A DNA stretch of 64,000 nt from Pseudomonas sp. Q2-TVG4-2 (GTDB lineage: Bacteria > Pseudomonadota > Gammaproteobacteria > Pseudomonadales > Pseudomonadaceae), in the NCBI RefSeq assembly GCF_013620795.1, contig NZ_LGLW01000005.1, positions 124,001 through 188,000 on the forward strand, in the 5' to 3' direction. Positions 1 through 9,534 of the stretch are shown here, piece by piece (positions within the stretch are counted from its first letter, which is position 1; each line of letters starts with the position of its first letter). The notes beneath the pieces were generated by a model. The model was not told the origin of the DNA, searched no databases, and worked only from the letters and a program-made list of their open reading frames with translations. The position numbers and the translations under genes were made by a program.

Positions 1-1
1 C

Positions 2-895
2 CGTCTCGCCGTTGCCGCCAAAGCCAAGGTGTCCGAGACCGAGCTTCGCGTCGGTGAATGGCAGGTCGTGGTTCCGGTGCTCCGTGCAGACGATGGCCGC
101 TCCCTCCCGCAAACCTTCCAGGGCGGCATGATCACGTCCAAAGAGATCAGCAACCTGGCGCTGTACGGTGGCCAGATGCGCCAGAACAGCACCCGTGACG
201 ACGCCAGCATGGAAGACATGTTCTTCGGTGGCGCGGGCTCCGATCGTTTCAACTTCGCCGGCGGTGAGTACTCGTTCACCGAGAAGACCAAAGTCGGCCT
301 CTGGCATGCCCGCCTGGAAGACATCTACCAGCAGAACTATGTGCAGTTGCTTCATACCCAACCCTTGAGCGACAACCTCGCCTTCACCGCCAACCTCGGT
401 TACTTCACTGGCAAGGAAGAAGGCAGTGCACTGGCTGGCGACCTGGACAACAAGACGTACTCGGGGCTGTTCGGTCTGCAAGCTGGCGCTAACACCTTCT
501 ATGTCGGTTTGCAGAAGGTCAGCGGCGATCAGTGGATGCGCGTCAACGGTACCAGCGGCGCCTCGCTGGCCAACGACAGCTTCAACTCCGCCTATGACGC
601 GGCCGATGAGCGTTCCTGGCAGCTGCGCCATGACTTCAACTTTGCCGGTGTCGGCGTCCCTGGCCTGGTTCTGATGAACCGTTACATCAGCGGCGACAAC
701 ATCACGACAGCCAGCGGCGAAGAAGGCAAAGAATGGGGCCGCGAGTCCGAGCTGGCTTATACCGTCCAGAGCGGCGCGCTGAAGAGCCTCAACATCAAAT
801 GGCGTAACTCCAGCATGCGTCGCGACAGCTCGTTCAGCCGTAACGAGTTCGACGAAAATCGTCTGATCTTCAACTACCCGATCTCGATTCTGTAA
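2..895 (+). CDS. OprD-family outer-membrane porin, C-terminal part (cut by window edge)
   Basis: The reading frame is open from base 2 and encodes the last 297 residues of an OprD-type substrate-specific outer-membrane porin. Recognisable pieces are the VSETELRVGEW stretch, DDGRSLPQTFQGG, and the alternating aromatic strands ending in FNYPISIL, typical of a C-terminal beta-barrel strand. A GTG at 29 could be called a start, but family homology continues upstream of it, so the true start lies outside the window. Family members import acidic sugars, amino acids or aromatic acids. Standing next to an aldarate/uronate cluster, this one may be the outer-membrane entry for those acids, which is inference. 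A terminator follows the stop codon. Confidence 0.9.
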   Translation, partial: RLAVAAKAKVSETELRVGEWQVVVPVLRADDGRSLPQTFQGGMITSKEISNLALYGGQMRQNSTRDDASMEDMFFGGAGSDRFNFAGGEYSFTEKTKVGLWHARLEDIYQQNYVQLLHTQPLSDNLAFTANLGYFTGKEEGSALAGDLDNKTYSGLFGLQAGANTFYVGLQKVSGDQWMRVNGTSGASLANDSFNSAYDAADERSWQLRHDFNFAGVGVPGLVLMNRYISGDNITTASGEEGKEWGRESELAYTVQSGALKSLNIKWRNSSMRRDSSFSRNEFDENRLIFNYPISIL

Positions 896-945
896 GCGTC
901 ACCACGCTGGACGCAACGCTCCTCGCTCCTGTTGCGGAAACTTTG

Positions 946-971
946 GCCCGTCCTTGTGACGGGCTTTTTTT
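946..971 (+). terminator. Rho-independent terminator of the porin gene
   Basis: A 7-bp stem GCCCGTC/GACGGGC with a 5-nt loop is followed by seven T residues. It begins about 50 bp after the porin stop codon. Confidence 0.85.
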
Positions 972-1088
972 GCGTGACTTAAAGAATGATTACGGGTTTG
1001 CCAGGTGAAGTAAGGCAGCGGGAATCAATGCGTCTCGTAATCGTGGGCGCGGGCTCCTACGGGGTTCCTGGAGGCCTTACCGCAATAC

Positions 1089-2003
1089 TCATGAGTCGGC
1101 GCCAGTGCGTTTGATTTCCATCTGTAAACTGACCCGCATCGTTTCGCCGGGCGCCAATATCCGCATTCCGTTCGCGACCGGATCGTCCATGCCGAGGGCA
1201 TTGTTGGCGTGGGTTACAGGTTCCACCGCGAAGAAGCCCATATCAACGGGTGGCGTGAACACGACAAGGTGATCGAGCGCCTCGCTGGCGTTCATGATCA
1301 GCGCCACGCCCTTTTCCGGCCAGCGTATGCATACCGGCCCCGTACGGCTGACGAAGCAATTGTCCAACCCAGGCTCCTGCAACGTTCGGCCGTTAGAGAA
1401 GTCCCATTCCGCTGGAATCCTTGTCCGTTTCGACGGCAAATTTTGCGTATCGTTTTGCCAAACCGATCGGGCGGTGAACGCTAGTTTGCAGTCGTCGTGG
1501 CGCAGAAAGTACGGATGCCAGCCGAGCCCCGCAGGGGCCGAGCGGGTGTCGATGTTGCGCAGGCTTAGAACGAGCGAGGCGCCCTCCTCACTGAGCTGCA
1601 ACCGGTGTTCCAGCTCGAAGGCAAATGGCCAATCCGTTACCGCCTCATCCTCGGGTCGATGCGTGAGGCTGAGAACCAGGCAGTCTGAGTCCTGCTGCGT
1701 TACCGCCCATGCCCTTTTCCAGGCGACACCGTGAATGGGTAGCGGAAAATCAGTCGACAGTCGGTTCAGCAGATAACGCTGGCCGTCATGCACGAAGGCA
1801 CCATCACCCACACGATTGGAAAACGGCGCCAAGACGAAACAGCCGGTCCTACGAACATTGTCAGAGCCGTCCCAGGGGCGCAGCAAGTCAATGCCATCGA
1901 TGCTCAAGCGGGTGATCGCTCCGCCCAACGCCGGACAGGCAGACAGCCGCAGTGGGCCATGCCGAAGCTCGATCTCGGTCAGGTTTGGGTGTGGGTCGGT
2001 CAT
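1089..2003 (-). CDS. Aldose 1-epimerase-like protein (GalM superfamily)
   Basis: This 304-residue protein belongs to the aldose-1-epimerase/galactose mutarotase superfamily. Family marks are the early GGAITRL segment, FVLAPFSNRVGDG, the HGVAWKRAW stretch with a catalytic-type histidine, and GLGWHPYF. The frame runs further upstream, but the ATG at 2003 is chosen because AGAGGAG stands 8 bases before it. It is the last gene of the leftward aldarate operon, about 190 bp after the dehydrogenase. Uronate dehydrogenases act on one cyclic anomer, so a mutarotase here could speed conversion of galacturonate or glucuronate anomers. That role is inference; the substrate cannot be read from sequence. 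Confidence 0.8.
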   Translation of the reverse strand: MTDPHPNLTEIELRHGPLRLSACPALGGAITRLSIDGIDLLRPWDGSDNVRRTGCFVLAPFSNRVGDGAFVHDGQRYLLNRLSTDFPLPIHGVAWKRAWAVTQQDSDCLVLSLTHRPEDEAVTDWPFAFELEHRLQLSEEGASLVLSLRNIDTRSAPAGLGWHPYFLRHDDCKLAFTARSVWQNDTQNLPSKRTRIPAEWDFSNGRTLQEPGLDNCFVSRTGPVCIRWPEKGVALIMNASEALDHLVVFTPPVDMGFFAVEPVTHANNALGMDDPVANGMRILAPGETMRVSLQMEIKRTGADS

Positions 2004-2193
2004 GACTAACGCTCCTCTGGCGAGCCGACGCTGCTCGCAGGTCTGAATGAAAAGCGGCGCTCCACACTCGCGGGTTTGTGGCTCGCGGTGTGGTAGCGCC
2101 ATGGGGGGGATTGCTCGGAAAGTGTCGCCCTGTCTTTTCGACGTGGGGTCGCGGCATGTGCCGCATTTATCTGAACCGGACAGGTAAGTGCGA

Positions 2194-3123
2194 TCAGACC
2201 GCCGTCAGCAGTTCCCCGCACTCGAGAAACGCACGGAGATTCGCAAACAGCAATTCTTCCATCGCAAGCCGGGTTTCCTCGGTGGCGCTGCCGATATGCG
2301 GAAGCAGAACGACATTGGGCAGATCGAGCAGAGCCTGCGGCACCTTCGGCTCATGCGCATAGACATCCAGTCCGGCCCCGCCCAGGCGCCCTTCGAGTAG
2401 CGCCTCGACCAATGCCGGCTCATCCACCACGGATCCGCGGGAGACGTTAATCAATATGCCCTTGGGGCCAAGCGCATCCAGCACCTCACGGCTGACGAGG
2501 TGGCGGGTGGCGTCCCCTCCTGGGCAGGCCAACACGAGAAAATCGCTCCAGCGAGCCATCTCGATCAGGCTCGCCTCGTAGCCGTAAGGGCTGCCTTCGA
2601 CCGGCCGCCGGTTGTGGTAACGCACCTGCATATCGAAACCGCTGGAGCGCTTGGCAACTGCTTCGCCAATGCGCCCGAGGCCAACGATACCGAGACGTTT
2701 GCCGCTGACCCGGGTCGCCAGAGGCAGACCACCCGAAGGCCACTCGCCGGCACGAACGAACCGATCGGCACGCGACATTTGCCTCGCGCAATCGATAACC
2801 AGGCCGAACGCGAGGTCGGCCACACAGTCGTTGAGTACGTCCGGCGTGTTGCTCACCGGAATGCCGCGCGCCTGGGCTGCCGCCACATCGATCGCGTCGT
2901 AGCCGACACCGAAGCTCACGATCGCGCGCAGGTTGGGCAAGCGTTCGATCAGCGCCGCGTTGCAACCGAAACGGGCTGAGGTCACAACGATCTCGATGCG
3001 CTGAGCGTGGCCGTCGAGCAGCGCATCGGCGGACTGCTCCCAGATGGTTAGCACTTCATGCTCCGCAGCCAGGCCGCGGTTGAAACGTTCGGTCAGTGGG
3101 CCGAGCTGAAGAATGCAGGTCAT
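2194..3123 (-). CDS. D-isomer-specific 2-hydroxyacid dehydrogenase
   Basis: This 309-residue NAD(P)-dependent 2-hydroxyacid dehydrogenase has the Rossmann motif GLGRIG at residues 148-153. The catalytic trio is complete: Arg229 in NVSRG, Glu258 in AHEP and His276 in LPHIGS. Relatives reduce hydroxypyruvate, glyoxylate or 2-ketogluconate, and their specificity is hard to predict. The gene starts at an ATG with GAGG upstream, 51 bp after the FAD oxidase gene, so the two are probably co-transcribed. Inside an aldarate operon it could interconvert a 2-keto acid side product such as tartronate semialdehyde or hydroxypyruvate, but this is speculative. Confidence 0.88.
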   Translation of the reverse strand: MTCILQLGPLTERFNRGLAAEHEVLTIWEQSADALLDGHAQRIEIVVTSARFGCNAALIERLPNLRAIVSFGVGYDAIDVAAAQARGIPVSNTPDVLNDCVADLAFGLVIDCARQMSRADRFVRAGEWPSGGLPLATRVSGKRLGIVGLGRIGEAVAKRSSGFDMQVRYHNRRPVEGSPYGYEASLIEMARWSDFLVLACPGGDATRHLVSREVLDALGPKGILINVSRGSVVDEPALVEALLEGRLGGAGLDVYAHEPKVPQALLDLPNVVLLPHIGSATEETRLAMEELLFANLRAFLECGELLTAV

Positions 3124-3146
3124 GTCATTGCCTCGTTGGAATCAGG

Positions 3147-3167
3147 GTGGCGTGTGGCGTGTGGCGT
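3147..3167. repeat. Three tandem copies of the 7-mer GTGGCGT
   Basis: The 7-bp unit GTGGCGT is repeated three times in the short gap between the FAD oxidase gene and the hydroxyacid dehydrogenase gene. It is a possible slippage tract with no obvious function. Confidence 0.8.
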
Positions 3168-3174
3168 GAGCGGC

Positions 3175-4593
3175 TCAGATTACCTTGCCAGGGTTCATCA
3201 AGCCTCGCGGGTCAAATGTGAACTTGATTGAACGCATCAGTTCGAGTTCCAGCGGATCCTTGTAGCGCATCGCCGCTGTGCGTTTGGTCTGGCCGAGCCC
3301 GTGCTCAGCGCTGATGCTGCCGTGCAGGCTCACGGTGACGTCATAGATCGTCTGCATGACCGCTTCCTGTTGCGCCTTGAACGCTGCGTCTTCTGCGTCG
3401 ATCGGTTTGCTGATGTTGTAATGTAAGTTGCCGTCGCCGACATGGCCGTAGGCGACGATGCGCACGCCTGGAAACTGCTCCAGAAGGTGGCGATTGGTGG
3501 TCTCGATGAACTCGGGGATGCGGCTCACCGGTACGCTGATGTCGTGCTTGAGGCTCGGCCCTTCATGGTTCTGCGCCTCGGAGATGCCCTCGCGCATACG
3601 CCACAACGCGGCGACCTGGGCTTCGCTGCTGGCGAGCACCGCATCGATTACCCACCCGCGTTCCAGTGCGTCGCCGATGCCCAAATCCAACAGCTCGTTG
3701 AGCGGAGCGTTGAGCTGGGTGTCGCTGAGCTCGATCAGCACGTACCAGGGATGCAGCTCAGCGAAGGGATCACTGCAACCTGCGACATGGCTGAGTACGA
3801 ACTCGACGCTTTGCCGCGACATCAGCTCGAAGCCGGTCAGGCGATCGCCGCATAGCGCACGGATCAGGCCGATCAATCCGACCGCGGCCTGCGCGTTGGG
3901 CAAAGCAACCCAGGCGGTCGTCACGCTGCGCACGGCCGGATACAGCTTGAGCACCGCGGCGGTGATGATGCCGAGCGTTCCTTCCGAGCCTATGAATAGA
4001 TGCTTGAGATCGTAGCCGGTGTTGTCCTTACGCAGGCCGCGTAGGCCGTTCCAAATGCGCCCGTCCGGCAGTACCACTTCCAGGCCCAGCGTGAGGTCGC
4101 GCATGTTGCCGTAACGCAGCACCGCCGTACCGCCGGCATTGGTCGCCAGGTTGCCGCCAACGGTGCAGCTGCCTTCAGCGCCCAGCGACAGCGGAAACAA
4201 CCGACCGGCCTCGGCCGCGGCGTCCTGCACCGTCTGCAAAATCACGCCTGCCTCGACAGTAATAGTCTCGTTGGCTGGATCGACTTCGCGGATCCGTGTC
4301 ATGCGTGTCAGCGACAGCACAACCTGGCTGCCGCTGGCGTCTGGGATCGACCCACCACACAGACCGGTATTGCCGCCCTGAGGAACCAGCGCGATCTGAT
4401 TTTCGTGACACAGCCGTACCACAGCCGCGACTTCATCGGTGCTGGCCGGGCGCACCACCAGTGCCGCCGCGCCGTGGTAGGCGTTACGCCAATCGCTCAG
4501 GTAACTCTGCATGCGTCCGGCATCTTGGATGATGCCGGCAGCCCCGACTATTGCTTCGATGTTTCCAATGAAGTGTTCGGACAGTGCGGCCAT
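3175..4593 (-). CDS. FAD-linked oxidase of the GlcD / D-2-hydroxyacid dehydrogenase type
   Basis: This 472-residue protein has the PCMH-type FAD domain (PQGGNTGLCGGSIPD near residue 70, then LGAEGSCTVGGNLATNAGG). Its C-terminal FAD-oxidase domain carries the metal-site motif GHVGDGNLHYN and SAEHGLGQTKR. Family members oxidise D-lactate, glycolate or D-2-hydroxyglutarate and pass electrons to an electron carrier. The ATG at 4593 is chosen because GGAGG lies 5 bases upstream; a TTG 15 bp earlier is less likely. It sits between garD and a 2-hydroxyacid dehydrogenase in one operon. A role in oxidising a hydroxyacid from aldarate breakdown is inferred. It could also serve the D-2-hydroxyglutarate made by HglS encoded about 20 kb away. 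Confidence 0.85.
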   Translation of the reverse strand: MAALSEHFIGNIEAIVGAAGIIQDAGRMQSYLSDWRNAYHGAAALVVRPASTDEVAAVVRLCHENQIALVPQGGNTGLCGGSIPDASGSQVVLSLTRMTRIREVDPANETITVEAGVILQTVQDAAAEAGRLFPLSLGAEGSCTVGGNLATNAGGTAVLRYGNMRDLTLGLEVVLPDGRIWNGLRGLRKDNTGYDLKHLFIGSEGTLGIITAAVLKLYPAVRSVTTAWVALPNAQAAVGLIGLIRALCGDRLTGFELMSRQSVEFVLSHVAGCSDPFAELHPWYVLIELSDTQLNAPLNELLDLGIGDALERGWVIDAVLASSEAQVAALWRMREGISEAQNHEGPSLKHDISVPVSRIPEFIETTNRHLLEQFPGVRIVAYGHVGDGNLHYNISKPIDAEDAAFKAQQEAVMQTIYDVTVSLHGSISAEHGLGQTKRTAAMRYKDPLELELMRSIKFTFDPRGLMNPGKVI

Positions 4594-4629
4594 TACGTCC
4601 TCCAGCAAAGTGCTCGTTTTGATTCAGCG

Positions 4630-4652
4630 TGGCGCGCCGAGGCGGCGCGCCA
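4630..4652 (-). other. Perfect intra-operon hairpin between garD and the FAD oxidase gene
   Basis: TGGCGCGCC and GGCGCGCCA form a perfect 9-bp stem around a 5-base loop, with no T run. Such stems often protect the upstream transcript end or lower expression of the downstream gene. Confidence 0.75.
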
Positions 4653-4675
4653 GCATGACATCAGACGCGGGACGA

Positions 4676-6241
4676 TCAGGTGATGGGCGCAGGGTTGAAC
4701 AGGGTAATGTCGTTGTGCAGCTTGTGCTGCTCGGCCCAGGTCTGCTTGCGGCCGCTGGCGACGTCCAGATAGTAGTGGAACAACTCCCAACCCAGTTCCT
4801 CGATGCTGGAGCGGCCGGTGGCGATGCGGCCGGCGTCCACGTCGATCAGATCGGGCCAGCGCTCAGCCAGTTCGGTACGGGTGGATACCTTGACTACCGG
4901 CGCCATGGCCAACCCGTAAGGCGTACCCCGCCCGGTCGTGAACACGTGCAGGTTCATCCCGGCTGCCAACTGCAACGTCCCACAAACGAAATCGCTGGCC
5001 GGCGTCGCGCAATAGATCAGCCCCTTGCCACTGAAACGCTCACCCGGACCCAGCACGCCGTTGATGGCGCTGCTGCCGGACTTGACGATGGAGCCCAGCG
5101 CCTTTTCAACAATATTGGATAAGCCGCCCTTCTTGTTGCCAGGCGTGGTGTTGGCGCTACGATCGGCGGCGCCGCGTTCGAGGTATTGGTCGTACCAATC
5201 CATTTCACGAACCAGCGCTTCGGCCACTTCGGGGGTTTCGGCGCGCGAGGTCAGCATGTAGATGGCGTCGCGAACTTCCGTGACCTCAGAGAACATTACG
5301 GTCGCGCCCGCTCGAATCAGCAGGTCCGAGGCGTAACCCAGCGCGGGATTGGCTGTGATGCCGGAGAAGGCATCGCTACCGCCGCACTGCATGCCGAGGA
5401 TCAGTTCAGCGGCCGGCACGGTCTCGCGCTGGCGGCGGTTGAGCTTCTGCAGACGCGCTTCGGCCAGCGCCATGATCTGCTCGATCATCTCGCCGAAACC
5501 GGTATTGGACTCCTGCAGGCGATACAGCCAGGGTTCTCTCAGGTCAACGGACGCATCGCCTTCGTGCATCACCTGCTCGGCCTGCAATTTCTCGCAGCCG
5601 AGGCTGATCACAAGCGCTTCGCCCCCCAGGTTGGGGTTTCGCGCCAGGTTGCGCACGGTGCGGATCGGGATATAGGCGTCTTTGGCATTGATCGCCACAC
5701 CGCAGCCGTAACTGTGGGTCAGCGCTACCACGTCGTCGACGTTGGGATACTTGGGCAGCAACTCCTTACGGATGCGGGCGACGGCGTGATCGAGCACACC
5801 GGTCACGCATTGCACGGTGGTGGTAATGCCGAGGATATTGCGTGTTCCCACTGTACCGTCGGCGTTGCGGTAGCCCTCGAAGGTGTAGCCCTCGAGCGGC
5901 TCGAGCCGGGCCGGGACAGCATCAGCCATGGGCAGACTGTCGAGCGGCGGCGCCGATGGCATGCGCAACTGGGTTTCCTTCACCCATGAGCCACGGGCGA
6001 CAGGTTCCAGCGCATAGCCGATGATCTGGCCATAACGGCGTACGGGCTGGTCGACGGCGATATCCGCCAGCGCGACCTTGTGGCTCTGCGGCACCGACTC
6101 GACCGTGATCAACCCATCTTCAAACCGCGCGCCGATTGGCACGCCACCGTCGTTGACCACCACTGCGACGTTATCCGCTTCGTTCAGGCGGATGTAACGA
6201 GGTGAATCTTGATGCTGAATCAGTTCAACGGTTTCGTTCAT
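4676..6241 (-). CDS. garD: Galactarate dehydratase GarD (UxaA/GarD family)
   Basis: This 521-residue protein matches the usual GarD length and dehydrates galactarate to 5-keto-4-deoxyglucarate. An N-terminal SAF-like domain (about residues 1-100) is followed by the large UxaA-type domain with [18 protein letters not shown] and [19 protein letters not shown], whose cysteines and histidine are the conserved iron-site region. Family enzymes depend on Fe2+. It lies in the leftward operon downstream of gudD across a 294-bp REP-filled gap. Having both GarD and GudD lets the cell use both galactarate and glucarate with one shared product. Confidence 0.95.
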   Translation of the reverse strand: MNETVELIQHQDSPRYIRLNEADNVAVVVNDGGVPIGARFEDGLITVESVPQSHKVALADIAVDQPVRRYGQIIGYALEPVARGSWVKETQLRMPSAPPLDSLPMADAVPARLEPLEGYTFEGYRNADGTVGTRNILGITTTVQCVTGVLDHAVARIRKELLPKYPNVDDVVALTHSYGCGVAINAKDAYIPIRTVRNLARNPNLGGEALVISLGCEKLQAEQVMHEGDASVDLREPWLYRLQESNTGFGEMIEQIMALAEARLQKLNRRQRETVPAAELILGMQCGGSDAFSGITANPALGYASDLLIRAGATVMFSEVTEVRDAIYMLTSRAETPEVAEALVREMDWYDQYLERGAADRSANTTPGNKKGGLSNIVEKALGSIVKSGSSAINGVLGPGERFSGKGLIYCATPASDFVCGTLQLAAGMNLHVFTTGRGTPYGLAMAPVVKVSTRTELAERWPDLIDVDAGRIATGRSSIEELGWELFHYYLDVASGRKQTWAEQHKLHNDITLFNPAPIT

Positions 6242-6300
6242 TTAGGTCTCCGGAATGGCCCGGTTATTGTTATCGAAGGCGTTGCGACTGGCTTTCCTCC

Positions 6301-6524
6301 GCGAGCAAGCTTGCTCCTACAAAAGCGGTGCTGCATAACCCTGTAGGAGCGACCTTGGTCGCGAATAACGTCTCGGCTACGAGGCAGTCTTGTGGCATAT
6401 CGCGAGCAAGCTCGCTCCTACGAAAAAGCGGTGCCGCATAACCCTGTAGGAGCGACCTTGGTCGCGAATGGCGTCTCGGCTACGAGGTGGCCTTGGGATC
6501 GTTCGCGAGCAAGCTTGCTCCTAC
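6301..6524. repeat. REP/BIME-like cluster with a duplicated 103-bp unit
   Basis: Five REP-type palindromes lie in the garD-gudD gap, at 6301-6320, 6341-6365, 6400-6421, 6444-6468 and 6503-6524. They alternate in orientation; the core is GTAGGAGCGA then CCTTGGTCGCGAA, or its variant with GCAAGCTTGC. The block from 6325 recurs from 6428 with few changes, a tandem duplication with a period of 103 bp. Such elements act as mRNA stabilisers, transcription attenuators or gyrase/IS targets, and here they separate two operon genes. Confidence 0.9.
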
Positions 6525-6535
6525 AAAGACGCGGC

Positions 6536-7879
6536 TCAACGCACCATGCATGGCCGCTTGTTGTTGAATTTCCAATCCGGGATCAGGTACTGCATGGCGA
6601 TGGCGTCGTCGCGCGCGCCCAGGCCTTTCTCCAGATACAGCTCGTGGGCCTTCTGCAGCGCATCCCGATCCAGCTCCACACCGAGCCCGGCCTTCGCCGG
6701 CACGGCCACTTTGCCGCCGACAATCTGCAGCGGTTCGCGGGTCAGGTACTGGCCGTCCTGCCAGATCCAGTGGGTGTCGATGGCGGTGATCTTGCCCGGT
6801 GCGGCCGCAGCCACGTGGGTGAACATCGCCAGGGAGATATCGAAGTGGTTGTTTGAATGCGAGCCCCAGGTCAGACCCCAGTCGTTGCACATCTGCGCCA
6901 CGCGTACTGAACCGCTCATGGTCCAGAAATGCGGGTCGGCCAGCGGAATGTCCACCGACTGCAGTTGGATCGTGTGGCCCATCTGCCGCCAATCAGTGGC
7001 GATCATATTGGTCGCGGTCGGCAATCCTGTGGCACGGCGGAACTCGGCCATCACCTCGCGGCCGGAATAGCCGTTCTCGGCGCCGCAGGGATCCTCGGCA
7101 TAGGCCAGCACGCCATGCAGGTCCTTGCACAGGTCGATCGCTTCGGCCAGCGACCAGGCACCGTTGGGATCGAGCGTGATGCGCGCATCGGGGAAGCGCT
7201 CGGCCAACGCGCGGATGGCGTTCACCTCTTGGCTGCCCGGCAGTACGCCGCCCTTGAGTTTGAAATCCTTGAAGCCGTAACGCTCATAGGCCGCTTCGGC
7301 TTGGCGCACCACGGTTTCCGGCGTCAGCGCTTCGTCGTTACGTACGCGGAACCAAGCGTCGCTGGCGTCCGATTCATCGCGGTAGCCGAGGTCGGTCTTA
7401 TTGCGGTCAGCGATGTAGAACAAATAGCCCAGCATCTCGACCTCATCGCGCTGTTGGCCATCGCCAAGCAGTGCGGCAACCGGCACGCCAAGGTGCTGAC
7501 CCAGCAGGTCGAGCAATGCCGATTCCAATGCGGTGATGGCATGGATGGCGATGCGCAAATCGAAGGTTTGCAAGCCGCGACCACCGACATCGCGATCAGC
7601 GAAGGCCTTGCGCGCCTGGTTCAGCAAGCCGTTGAAGTTGCCTACCGATTGCCCGACAAGAATGCTGCGAGCATCTTCCAGGGTCTGGCGAATCGCCTCG
7701 CCACCGGGGACTTCGCCGACACCCGTGTTGCCGGCGCTGTCCTTGAGAATGAGGATGTTGCGGGTGAAATACGGACCATGGGCGCCACTCAGATTGAGCA
7801 GCATACTGTCCTGACCAGCGACCGGAACCACCTGAAGCTCGGTGACGACCGGCGCGCCTTGATGCACTGGGTTGTTCAT
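6536..7879 (-). CDS. gudD: D-glucarate dehydratase (first copy)
   Basis: This 447-residue enolase-superfamily enzyme converts glucarate to 5-keto-4-deoxyglucarate. The expected catalytic set is visible: Lys207 and Lys209 in KDFKLKG, Mg ligands Asp237 in LDPNG, Glu262 in AEDPCG and Asn291 in TATNM, and His341 in WGSHSNNH. The ATG at 7879 gives the family-typical N-terminus; a purine-rich AGAGAGA precedes it. It lies 112 bp downstream of the semialdehyde dehydrogenase gene and upstream of the REP cluster. A paralogue lies at 11059-12453 with a differing loop, so the two may differ in substrate range or inducer control. Confidence 0.95.
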   Translation of the reverse strand: MNNPVHQGAPVVTELQVVPVAGQDSMLLNLSGAHGPYFTRNILILKDSAGNTGVGEVPGGEAIRQTLEDARSILVGQSVGNFNGLLNQARKAFADRDVGGRGLQTFDLRIAIHAITALESALLDLLGQHLGVPVAALLGDGQQRDEVEMLGYLFYIADRNKTDLGYRDESDASDAWFRVRNDEALTPETVVRQAEAAYERYGFKDFKLKGGVLPGSQEVNAIRALAERFPDARITLDPNGAWSLAEAIDLCKDLHGVLAYAEDPCGAENGYSGREVMAEFRRATGLPTATNMIATDWRQMGHTIQLQSVDIPLADPHFWTMSGSVRVAQMCNDWGLTWGSHSNNHFDISLAMFTHVAAAAPGKITAIDTHWIWQDGQYLTREPLQIVGGKVAVPAKAGLGVELDRDALQKAHELYLEKGLGARDDAIAMQYLIPDWKFNNKRPCMVR

Positions 7880-7991
7880 ACGCGTCTCTCTATTGTTCTT
7901 ATGGTCCGACGTTGCGGAAAAACTTTGCTCGTTGCCCAACGGCGCGATCCGGCTGGGTTCACCGGATCGCACCGCTCGAGCGCACCGGCTA

Positions 7992-9434
7992 TCAGCCGAT
8001 GTAGGTGGTCTTCACCGTGGTGTAGAACTCCTGGGCGTAGCGACCCTGCTCGCGTGGGCCGTAGGACGAGCCTTTGCGACCACCGAACGGCACGTGGTAA
8101 TCCACGCCTGCGGTCGGCAGGTTGACCATCACCATGCCTGCCTGGGAATGACGCTTGAAGTGATTGGCGTACTTCAGCGAGGTGGTGCAGATGCCCGCGG
8201 ACAATCCGAACTCGGTGTCGTTGGCCATCGCAAGCGCTTCATCGTAGTCCTTGACCTTCACCACGTTAGCCACCGGCCCGAAGATCTCTTCGCGGCTGAT
8301 GCGCATGTCAGGCTTGCTATCGACGAACAACGTCGGCGCGAGGAAGTAGCCTTCGGTGCCGCAGCTGATACGCTCGCCACCACATGCCAGACGTGCGCCC
8401 TCTTCCTTGCCAATCTCGATGTAACGCAGGTCCTGCTCGAGCTGGGCCTGGGACACCACGGGGCCGACGTCGACGCCCTTCTCCAGTGCCGAGCCGACCT
8501 TGATCTTCTTGATGCGCTCGACCATGGCTTCGACGAAGCGGTCGTAAATCCCTTCGGTCACAATGATGCGGCTGGAGGCAGTGCAGCGTTGGCCGGTCGA
8601 ATAAAAGGCGCTCTGGGTGGCCAGTTCGACAGCGGTGTTGAGGTCGGCGTCGTCGAGGATGATCTGTGGATTCTTGCCACCCATCTCCAGCTGAACCTTG
8701 GCCTGACGGCCTACGCAAGTCGCAGCAATGCCACGACCGACGCCTACCGAACCGGTGAAGCTGACGCCATCGACGCGCTTATCGCTGACGATGGCTTCGC
8801 CGACTTCGCGGCCCTTACCCATCACCAGGTTGAACACGCCAGCCGGGAAGCCGGAGCGCGAAATGATTTCAGCAATCGCCCAGGCGCAACCGGGCACCAG
8901 ATCAGCGGGCTTGATGACCACGCAATTGCCGTAGGCCAGCGCCGGTGCGATCTTCCAGGCGGGAATGGCGATCGGGAAGTTCCACGGAGTGATCAGGCCG
9001 ATTACGCCCAGCGGCTCGCGAGTCACTTCAACGCTGACACCTGGACGAACCGACTGCAGCGTTTCGCCGGCCTGGCGCAGGCATTCACCGGCGAAGTACT
9101 TGAAGATGTTGCCGGCGCGAGCTACTTCACCGATGGCTTCGGGAAGTGTCTTGCCTTCTTCGCGAGCCAGAAGCGTGCCGAGTTCCTCGCGACGTGCCAG
9201 GATTTCGAGGCCAACTTTCTCCAGCGCATCGGCGCGGGCCTGAATGCCGGATGTCGACCAGACGGGGAATGCCTTTCGGGCGGCGGCGATGGCGGTTTCA
9301 ACCTGCGCGGCATCCGCCTGGGCATATTCACCGATCACGTCCGACAGGTCGGAAGGATTGATATTGGCTTGATAGTTCTTGCCAGCTACCCATTGACCAT
9401 CAATGTAATTGTCATAACGTTTTATGTCTGCCAC
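7992..9434 (-). CDS. Aldehyde dehydrogenase, probable alpha-ketoglutarate-semialdehyde (2,5-dioxovalerate) dehydrogenase
   Basis: This 480-residue NAD(P)-dependent aldehyde dehydrogenase has Asn152 (PWNFP), Glu250 (LEMGGKNP) and the nucleophile Cys284 (GQRCTA). The start is a GTG at 9434 preceded by AAGGAG with 8 bases spacing; an ATG 42 bp upstream has no such site. It directly follows kdgD, whose product is alpha-ketoglutarate semialdehyde, so oxidation of that aldehyde to alpha-ketoglutarate is the obvious job and completes the aldarate route into the TCA cycle. Assignment to this substrate rests on context and overall resemblance. Confidence 0.92.
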   Translation of the reverse strand: MADIKRYDNYIDGQWVAGKNYQANINPSDLSDVIGEYAQADAAQVETAIAAARKAFPVWSTSGIQARADALEKVGLEILARREELGTLLAREEGKTLPEAIGEVARAGNIFKYFAGECLRQAGETLQSVRPGVSVEVTREPLGVIGLITPWNFPIAIPAWKIAPALAYGNCVVIKPADLVPGCAWAIAEIISRSGFPAGVFNLVMGKGREVGEAIVSDKRVDGVSFTGSVGVGRGIAATCVGRQAKVQLEMGGKNPQIILDDADLNTAVELATQSAFYSTGQRCTASSRIIVTEGIYDRFVEAMVERIKKIKVGSALEKGVDVGPVVSQAQLEQDLRYIEIGKEEGARLACGGERISCGTEGYFLAPTLFVDSKPDMRISREEIFGPVANVVKVKDYDEALAMANDTEFGLSAGICTTSLKYANHFKRHSQAGMVMVNLPTAGVDYHVPFGGRKGSSYGPREQGRYAQEFYTTVKTTYIG

Positions 9435-9534
9435 GTAACGCTCTCCTTCGTGAGGTCCGCCGCTGGCGCCTGGCAATGATGATGTCGGGCGCCTCTGTTG
9501 GGCGGGTGGGGCGAGTGATAGGTCGGGCGTACCG

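Noticed and set aside
6353-6459. CCTTGGT strings in the REP cluster resembling the exa box
   Set aside because: They belong to the REP palindromes, lack the flanking TAGTAGG and are not upstream of alcohol oxidation genes.
6301-6524. Regularly spaced palindromes that could suggest a CRISPR array
   Set aside because: Only five copies, alternating orientation, unequal spacing and near-identical spacers; these are REP elements and there are no cas genes.
6929-8125. A 398-codon plus-strand frame opposite gudD
   Set aside because: It is antisense to a complete enolase-family gene, with no motifs of its own.
7872-9479. A 535-codon open frame on the plus strand opposite the aldehyde dehydrogenase gene
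   Set aside because: It mirrors a clear dehydrogenase on the other strand, has no family motif and no ribosome-binding site. It arises from codon bias in high-GC DNA.
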